From: PCRC01 sp017848435
GTDB taxonomy: Bacteria; Pseudomonadota; Gammaproteobacteria; Burkholderiales; Burkholderiaceae_C
Length of the DNA stretch: 64,000 nt
Assembly: GCA_965284315.1 (NCBI GenBank)
Contig: OZ260072.1
Location: 1,116,001 to 1,180,000, forward strand
Direction: 5' to 3'
Positions 53,823-62,618 of the stretch are shown here, in pieces. The notes beneath the pieces were generated by a model. That model searched no databases and was not told where the DNA came from. It saw nothing but the letters and a program-made list of their open reading frames with translations. How positions within the stretch are numbered: the stretch's first letter is position 1; the number at the start of each line of letters is the position of its first letter. The translations under genes were made by a program, and so were the position numbers.

Positions 53823-56800
53823 GCTGGTCTCCCGTTGCGGTTGGGCCGCCTGCGCCTTTTTTCTTGTTGCGGCTGCGCAGCAGCACATAGAACACCGGCG
53901 TGAGAAAGATGCCGAACAGCGTGACGCCAACCATGCCCGAGAACACCGCAATGCCCATGGCGCGGCGCATCTCGCTGCCCGCGCCGCTGCCCAGAATCAA
54001 CGGCACCACACCGGCGCAAAACGCGATGGAGGTCATCAGGATCGGACGCAAGCGCATGCGGCAGGCGTGCACGATGGCGTCGAACAGTTTTTCGCCGCGC
54101 TCTTCCAGTTCCTTGGCAAATTCAACGATCAGGATGGCGTTCTTGCAGGCCAGCCCAACCAGCACCACCAGCGCCACCTGGGTGAAGATGTTGAGGTCCC
54201 CCGGCTGGCTGAACGGCGGGAAGCTCGACACCCAGACGCCGAACAGCGCCGCCAGCACACACATCGGCACGATGGCCACAATCGCCATGGGCAGGCTCCA
54301 GCTCTCGTACTGCGCGGCCAGCACCAGCACCACCAGGATCACCGCGATCAGCATCACCGCCGCGAGGATGGGCAGTTTGATGCCGGTGCCCGGCACGGTG
54401 ATGTCGCGGGTCAGCCGGTCCTGGTAGGTCAGCTCGGTCCACTCGTAGCCAATGCCACGCGGCAGCGTTTTCTTCAGCAGCGCCTCGATTTCCGCCTCTG
54501 CCTGGCCGGACGAAAAACCCGGGTTGGCGGCGCCATTGATGTCGGCCGAGGGGAAGCCGTTGTAGCGGGTCACGCGCGTCGGGCCAAAGGTGGGCTCCAC
54601 CGTCATCAGCGCGCTCAGGGGCACCATCTCGCCGGCGGCGTTGCGCGTCTTGAGCGCACCGACCGCTTCGGCATTGGCGCGGTAGGGCGCGTCGGCCTGC
54701 ACGATCACCTGGTAGGTCTTGCCAAAGCGGGTGAAGTCGTTGACGTAGAGCGAACCGAGGTTGATCTGCATCGTGTCGTAGATGTCGGTCAGGTTCACGC
54801 CCATCTGCTTGGCGCGTGTCCGGTCCACGTTGGCGTAGAGCTGCGGCACGTTGATGTCGTAGGTGGAAAACGGCGTGCCAATGCTGGACTGCGGGTTGCC
54901 GTAGACCTGGCCCAGCGTGCCCCAGACCGCGCCGTACAGCGCCTGCTCGCCCAGGCCACCGCGGTCCTGCACCTGCACCTTGAAACCACCCGCGTTGCCG
55001 AGCCCGTCCACCGCCGGCGGTGGCACCACGAACATGCGCGCGCCCTGGATCTGCTGGATGGCGCCGTTCACCGCGCCAAGGATGGCGTTCTTCGACACAT
55101 CGGGCGTGGTGCGCTCCTCAAAGTCTTTCAGGCCAAAGAACACAATGCCCTCGTTGGGTGCCGCAGCAAAACCCGCGATCGACAGGCCGGGGAAGGCCAC
55201 CGAGTCGACGATGCCGGGCACCTTGAGGGCGATGTCGCTCATCTCGCGGATGACTTTTTCGGTGCGGTCCAGCGTGGCACCGGCCGGCAGCTGGGCAATG
55301 CCGATCAGGTACTGCTTGTCCGGTGCAGGCACAAAGCCCGCCGGAATGCGGGTGAACAGCAGCGCGGTCAGCGCCAGCAGCACCGCGTAGACCACCATGG
55401 CCACCGACTTGCGCTGCACGATGCCGGTGACGCTTCGGCTGTAGCCGTTGCTGGCGCGGGTGAAGAAACGGTTGAACCAGCGGAAGAAGCCGCCAAAAAC
55501 CCGGTCCATGCCGCGCGTCAACGCGTCTTTGGGCGCGTCGTGTGGCTTGAGCAAAATCGCGCTGAGCGCGGGCGACAGCGTGAGTGAGTTGAACGCCGAG
55601 ATCACGGTGGAGATCGCGATCGTCACCGCGAACTGCTTGTAGAACTGGCCGGTGAGGCCGGGCACAAACGCCAGCGGCACAAACACCGCGCACAGCACCA
55701 GCGCGATGGCGATGATCGGGCCCGAGACCTCCTGCATCGCCTTGATGGTCGCATCGCGCGGGGCCAGGCCCGACTCGATGTTGCGCTCGACGTTCTCGAC
55801 CACCACGATAGCGTCGTCCACCACGATGCCGATGGCCAGCACCAGGCCAAACAGCGTCAGCGTGTTGATCGAATAGCCCAGCAGCAGCAGAAAAGCGAAG
55901 GTGCCGACGATGGACACCGGCACCGCCAGCAGCGGGATGATGGACGCACGCCAGGTCTGCAGGAACACGATCACCACCAGCACCACCAGCAGCACCGCCT
56001 CGAACAGGGTAACCACCACCTTCTCGATCGAGGTCTGCACAAACCGTGTCGGGTCGTAGACGATGCTGTAGCCCATGCCCTGCGGGAACTCGGGCTTGAG
56101 CGCCTCCATCTTGGCGCGCACCGCGTTGGAGAGCGCTAGCGCGTTGGAGCCCGGCGCTTGGAACACCGCAATCGCCGCGGCTTCCTTGTTGTTCAACAGG
56201 CTGCGCAGCGCATAGGTGTTGCCCGACAGTTCCACACGCCCGAGGTCGCGCACGCGGATCAACCCGCCGGTGGCGGGCTCGGTGCGCACGATGATGTTGG
56301 CGAACTCCTCTTCGGTGGTGAGCCGGCCCTGGGTGTTGATGGCGAGCTGGAACTGCGTGTCCTTGGGCGCGGGCGGGGCGCCCACGGTGCCGGCGGCCAC
56401 CTGCGCGTTCTGCTCGCGGATGGCGGCCACCACCTCGCTGCTGGTGATGCCGCGTGCGGCCAGCCGGGTCGGGTCCAGCCAGATGCGCATCGCGTAGTCG
56501 CCGGCGCCGAACAGCAGCACCGAGCCCATGCCCGGAATGCGCAACAGCTCGTCGCGCACGTTGAGCTGACCGTAGTTGCGCAGGTACAGCGCGTCGCGGC
56601 TGTTGTCGGGGCTGACCAGGTGAACCACCATGGTCAGGTTGGGGCTGGACTTCTCGGTCGTCACACCGATCTGCCGCACCACTTCGGGCAGGCGCGGCAG
56701 CGCGCGGTTGATGCGGTTCTGCACCGCCGTTTCAGCCGCCTCGGGGTTGGTGCCGATCTTGAAGGTGACGGTCAGCGTCAGGCTGCCGTCGGCGCTGGCC

Positions 56801-57048
56801 TGCGAGTCAAAGTAGAGCAGGTTCTCGATGCCGTTGATCTGCTCTTCCAGCGGCGTGGAGACGGTCTCGGATATCACCCGCGGGTTGGCGCCGGGGAATT
56901 GCGCGCGCACCACCACCTGGGGCGGTGCGACCTCGGGGTACTCGGAAATCGGCAGCTGGAAGATGGCCAGCGCACCGAGCAGAAACACAAAGATCGACAA
57001 CACGGCCGCAAAACGCGGCCGGTCGATGAAGAACCGGGAAATGTCCAT
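53815..57048 (-). CDS. RND multidrug efflux pump permease (HAE1 family, MexF-like)
   Basis: 1,077 residues, full length. Starts MDISRFFIDRPRFAAVLSIF. The proton-relay Asp pair is in GIVVDDAIVVVENVERNIE (TM4) and the Lys in VGLACKNAILIVEFAKELEE (TM10). Periplasmic pore and docking domains are complete. It aligns best by eye with MexF/BpeF-type pumps that export chloramphenicol, quinolones and trimethoprim in relatives; the actual substrate range is unknown. Middle gene of the adaptor-pump-channel operon. Confidence 0.94.
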   Translation of the reverse strand: MDISRFFIDRPRFAAVLSIFVFLLGALAIFQLPISEYPEVAPPQVVVRAQFPGANPRVISETVSTPLEEQINGIENLLYFDSQASADGSLTLTVTFKIGTNPEAAETAVQNRINRALPRLPEVVRQIGVTTEKSSPNLTMVVHLVSPDNSRDALYLRNYGQLNVRDELLRIPGMGSVLLFGAGDYAMRIWLDPTRLAARGITSSEVVAAIREQNAQVAAGTVGAPPAPKDTQFQLAINTQGRLTTEEEFANIIVRTEPATGGLIRVRDLGRVELSGNTYALRSLLNNKEAAAIAVFQAPGSNALALSNAVRAKMEALKPEFPQGMGYSIVYDPTRFVQTSIEKVVVTLFEAVLLVVLVVIVFLQTWRASIIPLLAVPVSIVGTFAFLLLLGYSINTLTLFGLVLAIGIVVDDAIVVVENVERNIESGLAPRDATIKAMQEVSGPIIAIALVLCAVFVPLAFVPGLTGQFYKQFAVTIAISTVISAFNSLTLSPALSAILLKPHDAPKDALTRGMDRVFGGFFRWFNRFFTRASNGYSRSVTGIVQRKSVAMVVYAVLLALTALLFTRIPAGFVPAPDKQYLIGIAQLPAGATLDRTEKVIREMSDIALKVPGIVDSVAFPGLSIAGFAAAPNEGIVFFGLKDFEERTTPDVSKNAILGAVNGAIQQIQGARMFVVPPPAVDGLGNAGGFKVQVQDRGGLGEQALYGAVWGTLGQVYGNPQSSIGTPFSTYDINVPQLYANVDRTRAKQMGVNLTDIYDTMQINLGSLYVNDFTRFGKTYQVIVQADAPYRANAEAVGALKTRNAAGEMVPLSALMTVEPTFGPTRVTRYNGFPSADINGAANPGFSSGQAEAEIEALLKKTLPRGIGYEWTELTYQDRLTRDITVPGTGIKLPILAAVMLIAVILVVLVLAAQYESWSLPMAIVAIVPMCVLAALFGVWVSSFPPFSQPGDLNIFTQVALVVLVGLACKNAILIVEFAKELEERGEKLFDAIVHACRMRLRPILMTSIAFCAGVVPLILGSGAGSEMRRAMGIAVFSGMVGVTLFGIFLTPVFYVLLRSRNKKKGAGGPTATGDQHV

Positions 57049-57060
57049 GGCCGGCTCCGC

Positions 57061-58275
57061 TCAGTTCTTGGGGCTGGAAGCGGCTGGCGCGGCCGGGACG
57101 GGCATGCCCTGGGCGTCCACCTGCAGCACCTGCGGCGCCACCGGCATGCCGGGGATGATGCGCTGCAAGCCGTCCACCACCACGTTCTCGCCGGCCTTCA
57201 CACCGCCCTGCACCACCCGCATGCCGCCGAACAGCGCGCCGGGCTTGACCTCGCGGAACTGGGGCTGGCCGTCGGCGCCGACCACGTAGACGAACTTCTT
57301 GGTCTGATCGGTGCCAATGGCCCGGTCGGGCACCAGCACCGCGCTGTAGTTGGCGGTGCTTTCCATCACCACCCGCGCAGCCAGGCCGGGGGTGAACAGG
57401 CCCTTGCTGTTGTCAAAACTCGCGCGCAGGCGGATCGCGCCGGTCTGCGGGTTGAGGCGGTTGTCCACAAAGTCAACCACGCCTTCGTGCGGGTGGCCGA
57501 TCTCGTTGGCCAGGCCCATGCGCACCACGGGCCCTTTGCCGCCGGGTTTGGCGGCTTTTTCCGCCTGCAGGCGCAGGTAGGTCTGCTCGCTGCCATCAAA
57601 GTAGGCATAGACGCGGCCAACGCCGGCAATCGTGGTCAACACGGTCTGCTCATTGACCAGGTTGCCGGCGGTGATGTTGGCGCGCGACACGCGCCCGGCA
57701 ATCGGCGCGCGCACCTGGGTGTAGGCCAGGTTCAGCTGGGCGGTGCGCACGGCGGCCTCGGCGGTGCGCAGGTCGGCCTGGGAGGTGCGGGAACCGGAGG
57801 TCAGCTGGTCAAACTCCTGCTTGGACACCGCCTGCGAGTCGAGCAGCGTTTTCGCGCGGCCCAGTTCGGTCTGCGCCAAGTCCATGCGCGCCTTGGTGGC
57901 GTCGAGTTGCGACTGCGCGCGGGCGAGCTCGGCATCGAACGGGCGCGGGTCGATCAGGAACAGCAGGTCGCCCTTGCGCACTGTGGCGCCGTCGGTGAAA
58001 TAGACCCGGTCAATCGTGCCGGCCACGCGGGGGCGCAGCTCGACAAAGTCGGTGGCTTCCAGCCGGCCACTGAATTCCTCGCTGTTGGCCACCGTGCGCT
58101 GCACCGCCGGCGCCACGCTGACCACCGCTGCCGGCGGGGGCCCACCTTGTGCTTCCGCGCCCTTGCCGCAAGCCGTCAGCACCAGACTGGCCCCCAAGGC
58201 CAGACCGGTCAGGCCCAACCTCCAGGTGAAAACGGGCGGGAACTTGTGTGCACAAACGGTGTCTGAAAAAGGCAT
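57061..58275 (-). CDS. RND efflux periplasmic adaptor (MexE-like)
   Basis: 404 residues. The lipoprotein signal ends LGASLVLTACGKG. The mature protein has the lipoyl/hairpin/beta-barrel order: RPRVAGTIDRVYFTDGATVRKGD, a long coiled-coil hairpin with LDSQAVSKQEFDQL, YTQVRAPIAGRVSRANI and VVDGLQRIIPGMPV. It bridges pump and channel. First gene of the operon. No LysR-type activator gene, usual next to MexEF-OprN, is present. Confidence 0.92.
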   Translation of the reverse strand: MPFSDTVCAHKFPPVFTWRLGLTGLALGASLVLTACGKGAEAQGGPPPAAVVSVAPAVQRTVANSEEFSGRLEATDFVELRPRVAGTIDRVYFTDGATVRKGDLLFLIDPRPFDAELARAQSQLDATKARMDLAQTELGRAKTLLDSQAVSKQEFDQLTSGSRTSQADLRTAEAAVRTAQLNLAYTQVRAPIAGRVSRANITAGNLVNEQTVLTTIAGVGRVYAYFDGSEQTYLRLQAEKAAKPGGKGPVVRMGLANEIGHPHEGVVDFVDNRLNPQTGAIRLRASFDNSKGLFTPGLAARVVMESTANYSAVLVPDRAIGTDQTKKFVYVVGADGQPQFREVKPGALFGGMRVVQGGVKAGENVVVDGLQRIIPGMPVAPQVLQVDAQGMPVPAAPAASSPKN

Positions 58276-58412
58276 GGTGAAGACCTGTCGTGGGTAAACA
58301 AACAGCTGCCATCGGGCACGGCCATGCCCGTACCTGCACGCAAATTGGCATGCATGAAGCACAGGAACAGGCCGTGGCCAAACGGGCATCAACCTAGGGA
58401 GAACCCTTTATA

Positions 58413-58433
58413 GCCGAGGCCAAAGACCTCGGC
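58413..58433 (-). promoter_or_regulatory. Inverted repeat overlapping the probable promoter of the RND operon
   Basis: GCCGAGG-CCAAAGA-CCTCGGC is a perfect 7-bp inverted repeat. On the minus strand TATAAA follows it directly (58,406-58,412), about 135 bases upstream of the adaptor gene, so a dyad-binding regulator would sit over the promoter. The 305-base gap between the adaptor and the divergent MCE permease gene otherwise shows nothing definite. Confidence 0.45.
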
Positions 58434-58580
58434 ATGTTGGGGTTTCTGTTGGCGTTTGCGCCATCAGGGTGCCCACTTAGCCCCTGCCGCAGCCACAACA
58501 GGCCCGCCAGGCGATGGCGTCCTACGCTGGGCACCGGCACTTGTCCGACACAAGGTGGTCATCGGCCGTCGTAGGATGGT

Positions 58581-59747
58581 TTGGTTTTGCCATCCCCTGC
58601 CGCCGTGAACCCACCCACGCCCCGCCTCGACCTGCAGACCACGCCCCAGGGCGTGGTCGCGGCGTTGCAGGGGCAATGGACGGTGGCCCAGCTGTCACGC
58701 GCTGCGGTGTGGGCGCCGATGGCGGGCACGCTCAAAGCCACCGTGGCGCAGCAGCCCGCCGGCTGGGACCTGACCGGGCTGGACCAGCTGGACCACCTGG
58801 GCGCGCAGTGCCTGTGGCACCACTGGGGCGGGCAATGGCCGGCACAGCTGGCCACCACACCGAGCCAGCGGGCGGTGCTGGAACGGGTGGCCGCCAGCGG
58901 CGAGACAGACCAGGCCACACCACCGTCGCCCGCCGCTTACAACAGCCTGGTTGCCAATGCCCTGACGCGGCTGGGCAACGGTGTGGCCACGGCGAAAGAC
59001 CACGCCAGCGGCATGCTGCAGCTGGTGGGCCAGCTGGTGCTGGACTTCGGGCGGCTGCTGCGCCGCCCGCACGACGCGCCCTGGCGCGACGTGTCGGGCC
59101 ACCTGTACCGCATTGGTGCGTCGGCGTTGCCAATCACCGCACTGCTGGGTGCGCTGATTGGCGTGGTGCTGGCGTATTTGATTTCACAACAGCTGCGGCA
59201 GTTCGGCGCCGGGTCGTTCATCGTCAACATCCTGGGCATTTCGCTGGTGCGCGAACTGGGCCCGGTGCTGGCGGCGATTCTGATTGCCGGGCGTTCGGGC
59301 TCGGCCATCACTGCGCAGATTGGTGTGATGCGGGTGACCGAGGAGCTGGACGCGATGCGGGTGATGGGCATTGCGCCCGGCTACCGCCTGGTGCTGCCGC
59401 GCGCGCTGGCGCTCGCCATTGCGATGCCGCTGATCAGCGTGTGGACCACCTTGGCCGCCTTGCTGGGCGGCATGGTCGCCACCCAGCTGGCCACCGGCAT
59501 TGCGCCGAGCTTTTTCATCCGCGCGCTGCCGGAGGCGGTGGACGTGGCCAACCTGGTGCTGGCGACCTCGAAGTCGGTGGTGTTTGGCCTGGTGATTGCC
59601 CTGGTGGGTTGCCACTTTGGCCTGCGCGTGAAGCCCAACACCCAGAGCCTGGGGCAGGGCACCACCGCGTCGGTGGTGGCGTCGATCACGCTGGTGATCA
59701 TGGTCAACGCGCTGTTCGCGGTGCTGTTCAAGAGCGTGGGCATTTAG
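58581..59747 (+). CDS. MCE-type ABC transporter permease with N-terminal STAS-like domain (MlaE/LinK-like)
   Basis: 388 residues. The first 120 residues (LQTTPQGVVAALQGQWTVAQ through QLDHLGAQCLWHHWGGQW) resemble a degenerate STAS domain, and the rest is an MlaE-type permease with GALIGVVLAYLISQQLRQFGA, ELGPVLAAILIAGRSGSAITAQIG and VTEELDAMRVMGI. It starts at a TTG preceded by AGGA; GTG 58,605 is an alternative. With the ATPase, MCE protein and lipoprotein genes after it, it forms a phospholipid or hydrophobic-compound transporter of LinKLMN type. Confidence 0.88.
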   Translation: MVLPSPAAVNPPTPRLDLQTTPQGVVAALQGQWTVAQLSRAAVWAPMAGTLKATVAQQPAGWDLTGLDQLDHLGAQCLWHHWGGQWPAQLATTPSQRAVLERVAASGETDQATPPSPAAYNSLVANALTRLGNGVATAKDHASGMLQLVGQLVLDFGRLLRRPHDAPWRDVSGHLYRIGASALPITALLGALIGVVLAYLISQQLRQFGAGSFIVNILGISLVRELGPVLAAILIAGRSGSAITAQIGVMRVTEELDAMRVMGIAPGYRLVLPRALALAIAMPLISVWTTLAALLGGMVATQLATGIAPSFFIRALPEAVDVANLVLATSKSVVFGLVIALVGCHFGLRVKPNTQSLGQGTTASVVASITLVIMVNALFAVLFKSVGI

Positions 59748-59748
59748 C

Positions 59749-60558
59749 ATGGCCACCGACGCCGTCGTTGACATCCAAAAACTGTGGACCGTCTTCGGTT
59801 CGCCCGGCCGTGATTTCGTGATCCACAAGGACCTCGACCTCACAGTAGCCCGCGACGAAATCCTCACGCTGGTGGGTGGTTCGGGCACCGGCAAAACGGT
59901 GCTGCTGCGCCAGATGCTGGGGCTGGAACAACCGGCCAAAGGCGAGATCACCGTGCTCGGCCAGCCAGCGGCACAACTGGGCAAGAAGGGGGCGGCGGCG
60001 CGGGTCGGCATGCTGTTCCAGCAGGGTGCGCTGTTCTCGGCCTTCACCGTGCTGGAGAACATTGCTTTTCCGCTGCGCGAACTCAAAACATTGCCCAAGG
60101 CACTGGTCCACCAGGCGGCGATGGTCAAATTGCAGATGGTGGGCCTCGGGCCGGAGCACGCGCACAAGATGCCGAGCGACTTGTCGGGCGGCATGGTGAA
60201 ACGGGTGGCGCTGGCGCGGGCGCTGATCATGGACCCGCCGCTGCTGCTGCTGGACGAACCCACCGCCGGGCTCGACCCCGAAAGCGCGGACACGTTTTGT
60301 GCGTTGCTGCGCTCGCTGCACCGCGACATGGAACTCACTGTGGTGATGGTCACGCACGACCTGGACACGCTGTTCGAGTTGAGCACCCGCGTCGCCGTGC
60401 TGGCCGAGCAGAAAGTGATTGTCAGCGGCCCGCCACACGAGGTGGCGGCGTTTGACCACCCCTTCATTGACACCTTTTTTCGCGGTGAGCGGGGCCGGCG
60501 CGCCATGGCGCCGCTGCGCGACACCCAGGCCCCGGAGAGGAAACCCCATGGAAAATAA
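59749..60558 (+). CDS. ABC transporter ATP-binding protein (MlaF/LinL-like)
   Basis: 269 residues. Walker A is VGGSGTGKTVLLRQML, the Q-loop is in GMLFQQGALFSAFTV, signature motif is DLSGGMVKRVALARAL and Walker B is LLLLDEPTAGLDPESADTF; the switch His is in VTHDLDTLFEL. It powers the adjacent permease. Separated from it by one base and overlapping the MCE gene by 11 bases. Confidence 0.93.
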   Translation: MATDAVVDIQKLWTVFGSPGRDFVIHKDLDLTVARDEILTLVGGSGTGKTVLLRQMLGLEQPAKGEITVLGQPAAQLGKKGAAARVGMLFQQGALFSAFTVLENIAFPLRELKTLPKALVHQAAMVKLQMVGLGPEHAHKMPSDLSGGMVKRVALARALIMDPPLLLLDEPTAGLDPESADTFCALLRSLHRDMELTVVMVTHDLDTLFELSTRVAVLAEQKVIVSGPPHEVAAFDHPFIDTFFRGERGRRAMAPLRDTQAPERKPHGK

Positions 60559-61498
60559 AGCCCACGCGCTGATGGCGGGCGTGTTTGTACTGGCGGTGAG
60601 CGCACTGCTGGCGCTGCTGGCCATCTGGCTCACCCGCGACACCACCGAGCGCCACTTCTACGAACTCACCACCAGCGAAACCGTCAGCGGCCTGCAACCG
60701 CAAGCACTGGTGCGTTACCGCGGCGTGCCGGTCGGCAAGATTGACACGATTGGCTTCGACACCAAGGTGGCGGGCAATGTGCTGATCCGCATCGCCGTTG
60801 ACACCCACGCGCCGCTGACCACTGCCACCTTTGCCACCGTGGCCTCGCAGGGCATCACCGGCCTGGGCTTCATCCAGCTCGACGACGAAGACCGCAAGCC
60901 CGGCCAGGCCGCCGCCGCGCGGCTGCAGCCCAACGACAGCGACCCGCCACGCATCCCGCTCAAGCCTGGGTTTCTGGACAAACTGGCGCGCCAGAGCGAG
61001 CTGATCGTGGACCGGGTGGAGCAGGCCAGCCAGCGCCTGAACCAGCTGCTGAGCGACGACAACCAGCAAGCCCTGGTCGGCGCTGTCAAACAGATGGGCG
61101 ACGCTGCCGGCAACCTCAACCAACTCGCACTGCGGCTCGACACCACCGTCACCCAGAAGCTCGACCCGGCGCTCACCAGCTTCAGCCAGGCCACGCGCGA
61201 CGTCAGCAAAGCCGCCACCAGCATGGGCCAGGTGGCCGACCGCCTGGGCGAGAAAGACGGCGCACTCGACAAGCTCGCGCAGGGCACCGACGCGCTCACC
61301 CGCAGCGCGCAAAACTTCAACAGCGTCACGCTGCCGCGCATCAACCGCGTCACCGACGACGTGGCCCGCAGCGCGCGCCAGGCCTCCCGCACCGCCAACC
61401 AACTTGGCGACAACCCCCGCTCGCTGATCTTCGGCAGCACGCCACAGGCCCCCGGCCCCGGCGAACCCGGTTTCTCCGCCCCTGCGGCGGGCCAGTGA
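60548..61498 (+). CDS. MCE-domain protein (MlaD/LinM-like)
   Basis: 316 residues. A single N-terminal membrane anchor (LMAGVFVLAVSALLALLAIWL) precedes the MCE beta-barrel domain with SGLQPQALVRYRGVPVGKID and TFATVASQGITGLGFIQLDD. A long coiled-coil-like helical tail follows (RVEQASQRLNQLLSDDNQQ onward). MCE proteins form hexameric tunnels for lipids across the periplasm. Third gene of the operon. GTG overlap with the next gene is possible at the stop. Confidence 0.92.
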   Translation: MENKAHALMAGVFVLAVSALLALLAIWLTRDTTERHFYELTTSETVSGLQPQALVRYRGVPVGKIDTIGFDTKVAGNVLIRIAVDTHAPLTTATFATVASQGITGLGFIQLDDEDRKPGQAAAARLQPNDSDPPRIPLKPGFLDKLARQSELIVDRVEQASQRLNQLLSDDNQQALVGAVKQMGDAAGNLNQLALRLDTTVTQKLDPALTSFSQATRDVSKAATSMGQVADRLGEKDGALDKLAQGTDALTRSAQNFNSVTLPRINRVTDDVARSARQASRTANQLGDNPRSLIFGSTPQAPGPGEPGFSAPAAGQ

Positions 61499-61510
61499 CC
61501 CCAGGAGTTA

Positions 61511-61580
61511 CTATGAAAAACATAGCTGCATCGCCAGATTTCACTAAGGCCAATGGCCGATTTAGCTTAAAAATACCCGC
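61511..61580 (-). repeat. Dispersed repeat family A, copy 5 (inverted), overlapping a gene start
   Basis: Read on the minus strand: TTTTAAGCTAAATCGGCC, core CCTTAGTGAAATCTGGCGAT, hairpin GCTATG-TTTTT-CATAGT. The core is identical to copy 4. On the plus strand it supplies the ATG and about the first 22 codons of the following lipoprotein gene. Confidence 0.8.
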
Positions 61581-62187
61581 GTGGACCCTGTGCTGGGCCC
61601 TGGCAGGCGGTTTGGCGCTCACCGGGTGCGGCACCTTCGCCCCGCCGCCGGCGCGCGCCACCGTGTACGACTTTGGCCCGCCCCCGGCCGCCACCGCTGT
61701 GGCACCCGCGAGCGCCGCCACACCCATGGCGCTGGGCGACGTGGACGCCCCCAGCGCGCTCGACAACCTGGCTGTGCTCTACCGCCTCGGCTATGCGGAC
61801 GCACAACAGCCCCGCCCCTACGCGCAGGCGCGCTGGAGCATGGCCCCGGCCCAGCTGGTGCGCCAGCGCCTGCGCGACCAGCTCAGCCAGACCCGCCCGG
61901 TGCTCAACCCCGGCGAGGCCACCGCCCAGCGCACGCTGCGCATCGAACTGGAAGAGTTCAACCAGTGGTTCGAGTCGCCCAGCGCCAGCACCGGCCGGGT
62001 GCGCCTGCGCGCCACGCTGCTGGAAACCACGCCCAACGGCGAAAAGCTGCTGGCCCAACGCAACATCACCAGCCAGCGCCCGGCCCCCAGCGCCGACGCC
62101 GCCGGTGGCGTGCGCGCCCTGACCACCGCCACCGACGCCGCCATCGCCGAACTGGACCAGTGGCTGGCCGCGCAGCCCGCACGCTGA
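61513..62187 (+). CDS. ABC-type transport auxiliary lipoprotein (LinN/PqiC-like)
   Basis: 224 residues. The lipobox is WALAGGLALTGCGTF. The mature domain (ATVYDFGPPPAA, ALDNLAVLYRLGYADAQQPRPYAQARWSMAP, RTLRIELEEFNQWF) matches the ABC_trans_aux family that completes MCE transporters at the outer membrane. AGGAG upstream decides ATG 61,513. The first 22 residues (MKNIAASPDFTKANGRF and onward) come from dispersed repeat A copy 5, so the native signal n-region has been replaced or extended. Confidence 0.88.
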   Translation: MKNIAASPDFTKANGRFSLKIPAWTLCWALAGGLALTGCGTFAPPPARATVYDFGPPPAATAVAPASAATPMALGDVDAPSALDNLAVLYRLGYADAQQPRPYAQARWSMAPAQLVRQRLRDQLSQTRPVLNPGEATAQRTLRIELEEFNQWFESPSASTGRVRLRATLLETTPNGEKLLAQRNITSQRPAPSADAAGGVRALTTATDAAIAELDQWLAAQPAR

Positions 62188-62230
62188 ACTGCTAGAGTTT
62201 CCGGCATGCCGTTTTTGTGGGGAGCCCACC

Positions 62231-62536
62231 GTGACACCAACCTCTTTCGCCCAGTTTGAAGCCAACGCCAAGGCCCAAGGCTTTGACGAAGCCCTGGAAC
62301 GGCGCTGGGAACCCCTGACCGTGCTCGACACGCACAGCCACCCTTTCGCCGCCCAAGCCACCGTGGTGCAGGGCGAGATGTGGCTCACCGTCAACGGTGA
62401 AACGCAACACCTGTTGCCTGGCGACGGCTTTGAGCTGGACCGGGATGTGCCGCACTCGGAGCGGTATGGCAAAGAAGGCGCGACCTATTGGGTGGCGCGG
62501 CGGACGGGGGATGCGGTGTTGCCTGCGGGCTACTGA
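62231..62536 (+). CDS. Small cupin-domain protein
   Basis: 101 residues from a GTG start (MTPTSFAQFEANAKAQG). The single cupin barrel is seen as HSHPFAAQATVVQGEMWLTV and LLPGDGFELDRDVPHSERYG. The His residues HSHP and PHSE are likely metal ligands. These small cupins often bind metal or sugars; role unknown. It follows the MCE operon by 43 bases and may be cotranscribed. Confidence 0.8.
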   Translation: MTPTSFAQFEANAKAQGFDEALERRWEPLTVLDTHSHPFAAQATVVQGEMWLTVNGETQHLLPGDGFELDRDVPHSERYGKEGATYWVARRTGDAVLPAGY

Positions 62537-62539
62537 GCG

Positions 62540-62569
62540 AAAAAAAGCCAAGCACCGTTGGGCTTGGCT
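62540..62569 (-). terminator. Terminator of the DUF302 gene
   Basis: AGCCAAGC and GCTTGGCT form an 8-bp stem; on the minus strand seven T residues follow. It lies beyond the DUF302 stop codon and next to the cupin stop, so it serves the minus-strand gene. Confidence 0.7.
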
Positions 62570-62618
62570 TGGGTGTTGGGCGCCACGACGAGCGTGGCGG
62601 CAACAGGGCTGAAAGGGC

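Noticed and set aside
56158..58266. 702-codon plus-strand frame opposite the RND adaptor and pump genes
   Set aside because: Antisense shadow with repetitive Gly/Val/His composition and no motif; the minus-strand genes are complete and conserved.
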